From positions 1-30,193 of the forward strand of contig DEIV01000056.1 of NCBI GenBank assembly GCA_002352665.1: a DNA stretch of 30,193 bases, read 5' to 3'. The position numbers were made by a program, and so were the translations under genes. Below, piece after piece: positions 25,472 through 30,193 of the stretch (within the stretch, counting starts at the first letter, position 1; each line of letters begins with the position of its first letter). The notes beneath the pieces are model-generated. The model made no database searches. It saw only the letters and a program-made list of their open reading frames with translations, and had not been told where the DNA came from. The DNA comes from Flavobacteriaceae bacterium UBA2765. GTDB lineage: Bacteria > Bacteroidota > Bacteroidia > Flavobacteriales > Flavobacteriaceae.

Positions 25472-26791
25472 ATGAAATTTTTAAAAAGAATAATTCTAAT
25501 AAGTTTTACGTTGCAATTACTATTTATTTGTGTAACAATTGCACAACCTCAAAAGCAATTGATAGAAATTCAGGTAACACCCACCCAAACTGATTGGAAT
25601 TATAAATTAGGAGAAACCCCTAGTTTTGATGTAAAGGTTTTAAGGAATGGACAATTAATGCCCAATACCAAAATTTATTATGAAATTGGCTTAGAACGAA
25701 TGCCTGCTACTTTGAAAGGTGATTTACTACTTAAAAATGGAAGTGGGGAAATCAAAGGGATGAAGCTTACAACTCCTGGATTTGTCCGTTGTACAATAAA
25801 AGTAGATTATAATGGTAAAAAATATTATAAGTGGGGTACGGCTGGTTTCGAACCAAATAAAATTAAACCAACAGTAAAAATGCCAGATGATTTTGATGAA
25901 TTTTGGTCAGCCGCTAAAAATGAACTATCAGAATTGCCTATAGATGCAATCGTTACACTAAAACCTGAATTGTGTACGGCCAATATTAATGTTTATCACG
26001 TAAGTTTACAAAATATCAAGATGCCACTTTCTTGGAGAGGAATAAGTAGATTTTATGGAATGCTTTCTGTTCCTAAGAAACTAGGAAAATATCCTGTTAT
26101 TTTAGAGGTTCCCGGTGCTGGTATTAGAGCCTATGGTCGTGATAATAGAGCCGCAAAAGGAGTGATTGTTTTTAAAGTTGGTATCCATGGAATTCCTGTT
26201 GATATGGATGAAAATATATATAAAAGTTTAGCTACAAGTTCACTTGCAGGTTATGAACGATATAATTTGCGTAGTAAAGATGATTATTATTATAAACGTG
26301 TATATATGGGCTGTGTGAGAGCTATAGATTATATATACACTTTACCCGAATTTGATGGAAAAAATTTAGGAGTTACCGGCGGTAGTCAAGGTGGGGCATT
26401 GTCTATTGTTACAGCAGGTTTGGATAGTCGTGTAAAATATTTAGCCGCTTTTTATCCTGCTTTAAGTGATATGACAGGTTATTTACATGGTAGAGCCGGA
26501 GGCTGGCCACATATGTATCAAAATTATGACAAGAAAGAAAATCCGAATTGGGTAGAAACAACTGCTTACTATGATGTGGTAAATTTTGCTAAAAAATTAA
26601 AGGTACCCGGATGGTATTCTTGGGGATATAACGATCATATTTGCCCACCAACATCTATGTTTTCTGCATATAATTCAATAACAGCACCAAAAGAATTACA
26701 TCCGTTTTTTGAAACAGAACATTGGACATTTCCTGAACAATGGGATGAAGCCACTGATTGGCTTTTAGAAAAATTAAAAATTGAGGATTAA
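25472..26791 (+). CDS. Acetylxylan-esterase/cephalosporin-C-deacetylase-like (CE7-type) secreted esterase
   Basis: 439 residues. Signal peptide about 1-25 ending near 'CVTIAQ'. Residues about 30-130 form an Ig-like N-terminal domain ('NYKLGETPSFDVKVL' to 'WGTAGFEP'). Then comes an alpha/beta hydrolase that starts with 'MPDDFDEFWSAAKNEL', a hallmark of the AXE1/CE7 group. The triad is S305 in GGSQGG, D388 in 'YNDHICPP' and H417 in 'ETEHWTFPEQW'. It should remove acetyl (or similar acyl) groups from sugars or oligosaccharides; it is exported, so it acts outside the cytoplasm. A specific substrate is not shown, but esters on rhamnose or uronic acid units fit the cluster. It starts 14 bases after the broken frame and is followed after 28 bases by a sugar symporter gene. 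Confidence 0.88.
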   Translation: MKFLKRIILISFTLQLLFICVTIAQPQKQLIEIQVTPTQTDWNYKLGETPSFDVKVLRNGQLMPNTKIYYEIGLERMPATLKGDLLLKNGSGEIKGMKLTTPGFVRCTIKVDYNGKKYYKWGTAGFEPNKIKPTVKMPDDFDEFWSAAKNELSELPIDAIVTLKPELCTANINVYHVSLQNIKMPLSWRGISRFYGMLSVPKKLGKYPVILEVPGAGIRAYGRDNRAAKGVIVFKVGIHGIPVDMDENIYKSLATSSLAGYERYNLRSKDDYYYKRVYMGCVRAIDYIYTLPEFDGKNLGVTGGSQGGALSIVTAGLDSRVKYLAAFYPALSDMTGYLHGRAGGWPHMYQNYDKKENPNWVETTAYYDVVNFAKKLKVPGWYSWGYNDHICPPTSMFSAYNSITAPKELHPFFETEHWTFPEQWDEATDWLLEKLKIED

Positions 26792-26819
26792 TTCAAAATA
26801 AGAATAAAATTTAAATAAA

Positions 26820-28187
26820 ATGAGCAAACCATCAACCTCTGAAAAACTATCCATTAAAGAAAAACTAGGTTTTAGTGCCGGAGAATTTTCATCTTCCATT
26901 GTTTGGCAAACTTTAATGTTTTTTTTACCTGCTTTTTATACAGACACCTACGGACTGTCAGCTGCTGCGGTAGGAACCATGTTTTTAGCGGTTCGATTTT
27001 TTGATGCATTTAATGACCCCATTATGGGTGTAATTGCAGATAGAACAAACACGCGTTGGGGTAAATTTCGCCCATATCTTCTATGGTTTGCTGTTCCTTA
27101 TGGTGTACTTGCTATGTTAATGTTTTATACACCCAATTTTAGCGATCAAGGGAAAGTAGTTTATGCCTATATAACTTACGGACTAATGATGGTTGTATAC
27201 ACTGCAATAATGATTCCTTATAACTCCTGGGTTGGTGTGATCTCGCCAAATTCAGAAGAGCGTACAAGTGTGTCTTCTTATAAATTTGTTTTTGCTTATC
27301 TGGCTGGTCTTACAGTACAAGCATTGGTGTTACCTATGGTTGCTTATTTTGGAAGCGGTAATGATGCCATTGGATACACTACAACTATGATTGTTTTGGG
27401 TTCTATCAGTATTTTATTTTTTCTAGTAACTTTTTTTAGTGCAAAAGAAAGAGTACAACCCGAAGCAAAAGTAAAATCTAAACTAAAAGAGGATTTAAAA
27501 GACTTGTGGCATAACAAAGATTGGATCTTAGTTTTTATTACGTCTATGTTGCTTTTAATTTATGTCATTATTAGAAGTGGTGATATAATGTATTATTTTG
27601 AGTATCATTTAGGTAATAAAGATTTAGCAACCTCTTTTATGGTTGTTGGTACTGTGGCTGTATTACTTGGTGTGCTCCCAACAAAATGGCTTTCTGCCAA
27701 AATAGGAAAACGAAAATTGTTTATCATTTCTTTGATTATTATTTCAATATCTCAAATTGGATTTTATTTCACAGGACCTGATGATATCGTACTTATTTTT
27801 GCATTGCAAATTGTTTTCTCTTTAGCTTCCGGACCAACAATGCCATTAATGTGGGCAATGTTAGCAGATACCGCTGATTATTCTGAATGGAAAACACATA
27901 GAAGAGCTACGGGCTTGATATTTTCCGCCACCAATATGTCCATTAAAAGTGGTGTAGCAATTGGTGGTGCAGCTATTATGTGGATTTTAGCTTATACAGG
28001 ATATGAAGCCAATCAGCCGCAAACAGAAGAATCAATTTATGGTATAAAAATGTTGATGAGTATTATTCCGGCAATTATGGCGGCTATCTGTATAATACCA
28101 CTATTATTTTATAAGTTAAATGATAAAAAAATGATAGAAATAGAAGCAGATCTTAAGGCGAGGAAAACGGAAGGTTTAACTGACTAA
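26820..28187 (+). CDS. GPH-family (MelB-like) sugar:cation symporter
   Basis: 455 residues, about twelve hydrophobic segments in the glycoside-pentoside-hexuronide:cation symporter pattern. The signature 'FFDAFNDPIMGVIADRTNTR' with following 'WGKFRPYLL' matches MelB; D62 and D66 correspond to MelB D55 and D59, which bind the coupling cation. C-terminal 'MLADTADYSEWKTHRRATG' is also typical. Members import oligosaccharides, pentosides or hexuronides with Na+ or H+. As RhaT already handles rhamnose, this one probably imports the other product, for example a free or linked (unsaturated) uronate; this is inference from context. It lies 28 bases after the esterase gene, likely co-transcribed, and converges with the minus-strand hydrolase. 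No clear terminator was seen in the 65-base gap. Confidence 0.9.
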   Translation: MSKPSTSEKLSIKEKLGFSAGEFSSSIVWQTLMFFLPAFYTDTYGLSAAAVGTMFLAVRFFDAFNDPIMGVIADRTNTRWGKFRPYLLWFAVPYGVLAMLMFYTPNFSDQGKVVYAYITYGLMMVVYTAIMIPYNSWVGVISPNSEERTSVSSYKFVFAYLAGLTVQALVLPMVAYFGSGNDAIGYTTTMIVLGSISILFFLVTFFSAKERVQPEAKVKSKLKEDLKDLWHNKDWILVFITSMLLLIYVIIRSGDIMYYFEYHLGNKDLATSFMVVGTVAVLLGVLPTKWLSAKIGKRKLFIISLIIISISQIGFYFTGPDDIVLIFALQIVFSLASGPTMPLMWAMLADTADYSEWKTHRRATGLIFSATNMSIKSGVAIGGAAIMWILAYTGYEANQPQTEESIYGIKMLMSIIPAIMAAICIIPLLFYKLNDKKMIEIEADLKARKTEGLTD

Positions 28188-28252
28188 CATAATTTTGTTT
28201 GGGCGTCTGATTCTATAGTTTTTATAGGAGTTGATATTTATATAGAGCCACT

Positions 28253-30193
28253 TTATTTAAACACAATTTCATAATATAATGTTTTCTCTTTTGCACCATT
28301 GATGGTGACATTAGTACCACATGACTTTATGATTTGTTGAGTTCTATTGCCAACATGGTCTAGTGCAATCACTTTTAGGATTTCTTTATTAGTAAATGAT
28401 ATTTCTAATTGGACAGGTTCGAGTAGAATAGGAACTTTTCCAACTGCTAATAGTTTCGTTTTATTGGTATTGTATTTCATACCGCTATTGTTAGCTCTTG
28501 CCATCGTAGTAACCAAAACACGTTTTGCATCAGCAATACTTTCGTTTTTATTTAGACTTGAAATGAGTACTACTGCAAATGGAGTTTCTGTTTGTAATGT
28601 GACATCTTCAAGTTTGATTATTTTATGAGAAGTAAATCCAACAAAGCCTTTCGTATTAGGAGTATTAATGGTAAAAAACCCTTTGTCAGCATAATCCCAA
28701 TGTAATTGATTGGTAGTAGAACTAATAATTTTATTTTTTGTATCCCAGTAGTTGGAGAGCTTAGGGCTATTAGTTTTTTGAGTTGAATCAGTAAATTCGA
28801 CAAGAACTTTTCCAATACCAAGTGCTTCTGTGGGAACAGTTCCTGAAAATTCTTTGACATCACCTTTTTGCGCTATAATTTCATCAAAATTGAGCTGTCC
28901 ATTTTTAAGGTCAGATAAACTAACAAATCGTTTAGATATGATATCACCTTCTTTAACATCATTACGATATACCATTCTAGCAAGTGCAGGATAAAGTGCT
29001 AATTGTGTTGGAGACATTACATTATAAATACCGGGCCAAAATTTGTTGGGTTGTTCAAGAGTAGGAGTGAAAAACGGAAATTCAGAGTTAAATGCAAATG
29101 AAGCATCCCACCCTTGAAGTCCCATACCATAAGCAGCTATTATTGGAGCACCTTCTGCTGTCCATTCATTTGGTATTAAGCTCAACCATTCTGATATAGA
29201 AAAAGGGGCATTTGCTACTTGTTGCATACCTGTACTTAATAAACCCGTACCTGGTTTTGAAACCATTGCATGATTATTAATTACGCCCTGTTTTAGAGTA
29301 TGCCCAATGCCTCCGCCATAATAATTATGCCTGTCTATTATTCCTGTTTGATAATCTGAATATAAGTTTAAATAATGTGTAATACCTGAACCAGCCTGCC
29401 AATTTGAGCTGATAATTTGCCCTTTATAACCACTATTCCTGATAGCTTTTGATGCTCTTTTATAATACTTTTCTTGAAGTTCATATAAAAAGGTTGCCAT
29501 GTCTGATAAGAATACAGGGAGCGGTAATTTATTACTGGAGGCTTTTTTAAATTCATAATCATAAATACCATGATTGGTTACTGGTGTTATATTTAGGTTA
29601 TCTAAATTCCAATTGATTTTTTTAACTCCTTTTCCCCATATAAAAGCTTCCTTCCCCCAGTTTTCTATTAAATTATCTTGATTGTTATATTTCTTTCGTA
29701 GCCATTGGTGAAAACCATTGGTCAATAATTTTTTATATGTTGGACACTCCTCTAACATGATTTCAGTTGTAGCGAAGAAAATATTATCTTCATTTTGAAT
29801 TTCAACAAAAATTAACGCGGGATCATCAACATATTTTAAACCTGTATATGGGTTTTTATGGTTGATAAGGTTCAAAATTAATTCAATATGTAGGTCTTGT
29901 AAATCTTCTGCAAAATTAACCAGTCCAATAGTTGAATTGTCTAAATGACTATTCATATTGGCTAAAGCCAGTTCTTCATACGCCAGTAATTTTATACTAT
30001 CACCTGATTTTGGTCTATGCCCATATATTGGTGACCATCCATAGTAGATTCCTTTTTCCTTTAATTTTGATGAGAAGTAATCTAATCGTTCATACTTTTC
30101 TTTTGAAAGTTTAGTAGACGTATTTTCTTCCATTCCAGGCTGAGAAAATTTGTGAAAACGTACAGCATTTACACCATAATTTGAAAGTGTATT
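28253..30193 (-). CDS. Clan GH-A-like glycoside hydrolase, 5' end beyond right edge
   Basis: 646 visible residues; the frame is open to the window end, and the ATG at 30133 is probably internal because the 20 codons before it ('NYGVNAVRFHKFSQPG') fit the family's beta-strand. The barrel pattern resembles GH5/GH2-like proteins common in Bacteroidota and Planctomycetes: 'RLDYFSSKLKEKGIY', 'NPYTGLKYVDDPALIFVEIQ' leading to NEDN (E135, likely acid/base), 'HQWLRKKYNN', and 'FSISEW' (E335, likely nucleophile) followed by 'AEGAPIIAAYGMGLQGWDAS'. After about residue 420 a beta-rich C-terminal domain follows, without a T9SS tail. Hydrolase activity is inferred; family and substrate are not assigned. 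Export cannot be judged since the N-terminus is missing. It is transcribed toward the GPH symporter gene. Confidence 0.75.
   Translation of the reverse strand, partial: NTLSNYGVNAVRFHKFSQPGMEENTSTKLSKEKYERLDYFSSKLKEKGIYYGWSPIYGHRPKSGDSIKLLAYEELALANMNSHLDNSTIGLVNFAEDLQDLHIELILNLINHKNPYTGLKYVDDPALIFVEIQNEDNIFFATTEIMLEECPTYKKLLTNGFHQWLRKKYNNQDNLIENWGKEAFIWGKGVKKINWNLDNLNITPVTNHGIYDYEFKKASSNKLPLPVFLSDMATFLYELQEKYYKRASKAIRNSGYKGQIISSNWQAGSGITHYLNLYSDYQTGIIDRHNYYGGGIGHTLKQGVINNHAMVSKPGTGLLSTGMQQVANAPFSISEWLSLIPNEWTAEGAPIIAAYGMGLQGWDASFAFNSEFPFFTPTLEQPNKFWPGIYNVMSPTQLALYPALARMVYRNDVKEGDIISKRFVSLSDLKNGQLNFDEIIAQKGDVKEFSGTVPTEALGIGKVLVEFTDSTQKTNSPKLSNYWDTKNKIISSTTNQLHWDYADKGFFTINTPNTKGFVGFTSHKIIKLEDVTLQTETPFAVVLISSLNKNESIADAKRVLVTTMARANNSGMKYNTNKTKLLAVGKVPILLEPVQLEISFTNKEILKVIALDHVGNRTQQIIKSCGTNVTINGAKEKTLYYEIVFK

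Noticed and set aside
28347..28628. 93-codon plus-strand frame opposite the GH-A-like gene
   Set aside because: It is the antisense shadow of a well-supported coding region with no domain or start signal.
30114..30133. ATG at 30133 as true start of the minus-strand hydrolase
   Set aside because: Twenty in-frame codons continue to the window end and look like family sequence ('NAVRFHKF'); the gene is cut.
1..30193. Prophage, integrative element or recent foreign island
   Set aside because: No integrase, tRNA attachment site, phage or conjugation gene; base composition looks uniform across genes.

Overview
The window is AT-rich (about one third G+C by eye) and comes from a member of the Bacteroidota, most likely a marine member of the Flavobacteriia. 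This rests on TAnnTTTG-type -7 boxes, A-rich leaders instead of Shine-Dalgarno sites, a C-terminal Por/T9SS sorting domain, abundant lipoproteins, and CAZyme and sulfatase genes next to monosaccharide catabolism. No tRNA, rRNA, CRISPR array, integrase or transposase was seen. All complete genes look intact. The two outermost genes are cut by the window edges, and one small broken reading frame was found.

Positions 2-6533 (+) form an L-rhamnose catabolic operon: the 3' end of a bifunctional rhamnulose-1-phosphate aldolase/lactaldehyde dehydrogenase, L-rhamnose isomerase, an FGGY kinase (probable rhamnulokinase), an FMN-dependent L-lactate dehydrogenase and an NCS1-type permease. Together they would turn rhamnose into DHAP and L-lactaldehyde, then L-lactate, then pyruvate. 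A long GU-containing RNA hairpin lies between the first two genes.

Positions 6714-8225 (-) encode a lipoprotein sulfatase of the iduronate-2-sulfatase-like type. An AT-rich divergent spacer of 517 bp separates it from a 1538-residue secreted multidomain protein (8743-13359, +). That protein has discoidin-like, Fn3, Ig and CBM9-like modules, a central region that looks like a clan GH-A hydrolase, and a T9SS tail. A perfect-stem terminator closes this gene.

Positions 13546-24292 (+) read as one long cluster. It starts with a tightly coupled trio (phytanoyl-CoA-dioxygenase-like, creatininase-family and aldo/keto reductase), then a RhaT rhamnose symporter, a polysaccharide deacetylase/esterase fusion, a PL14-fold-like lipoprotein, a GH78 alpha-L-rhamnosidase and a GH88 unsaturated glucuronyl hydrolase. 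Three spacers in this stretch carry dispersed-repeat-like palindromes. A deoC gene follows (24423-25166) with its own terminator, then a small broken frame, a CE7-like esterase and a GPH-family sugar/cation symporter. At the right edge, a minus-strand GH-A-like hydrolase (28253-30193) runs out of the window.

Read together, the enzymes fit breakdown of an acylated, probably sulfated polysaccharide rich in L-rhamnose and uronic acid; ulvan or a related glucuronorhamnan is the best guess. Esterases and the sulfatase would strip substituents, the lyase would cut at uronic acid, GH88 would remove the unsaturated uronate, GH78 would release rhamnose, RhaT would import it, and the rha operon would oxidise it to pyruvate. 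SusC/SusD, a sensor/regulator and the uronate (KduI/KduD/KDG kinase) enzymes are not in the window. The least explained parts are the dioxygenase/creatininase/AKR trio, the NCS1 permease in a rhamnose operon, the PL14-like lyase, and the central domain of the 1538-residue protein.
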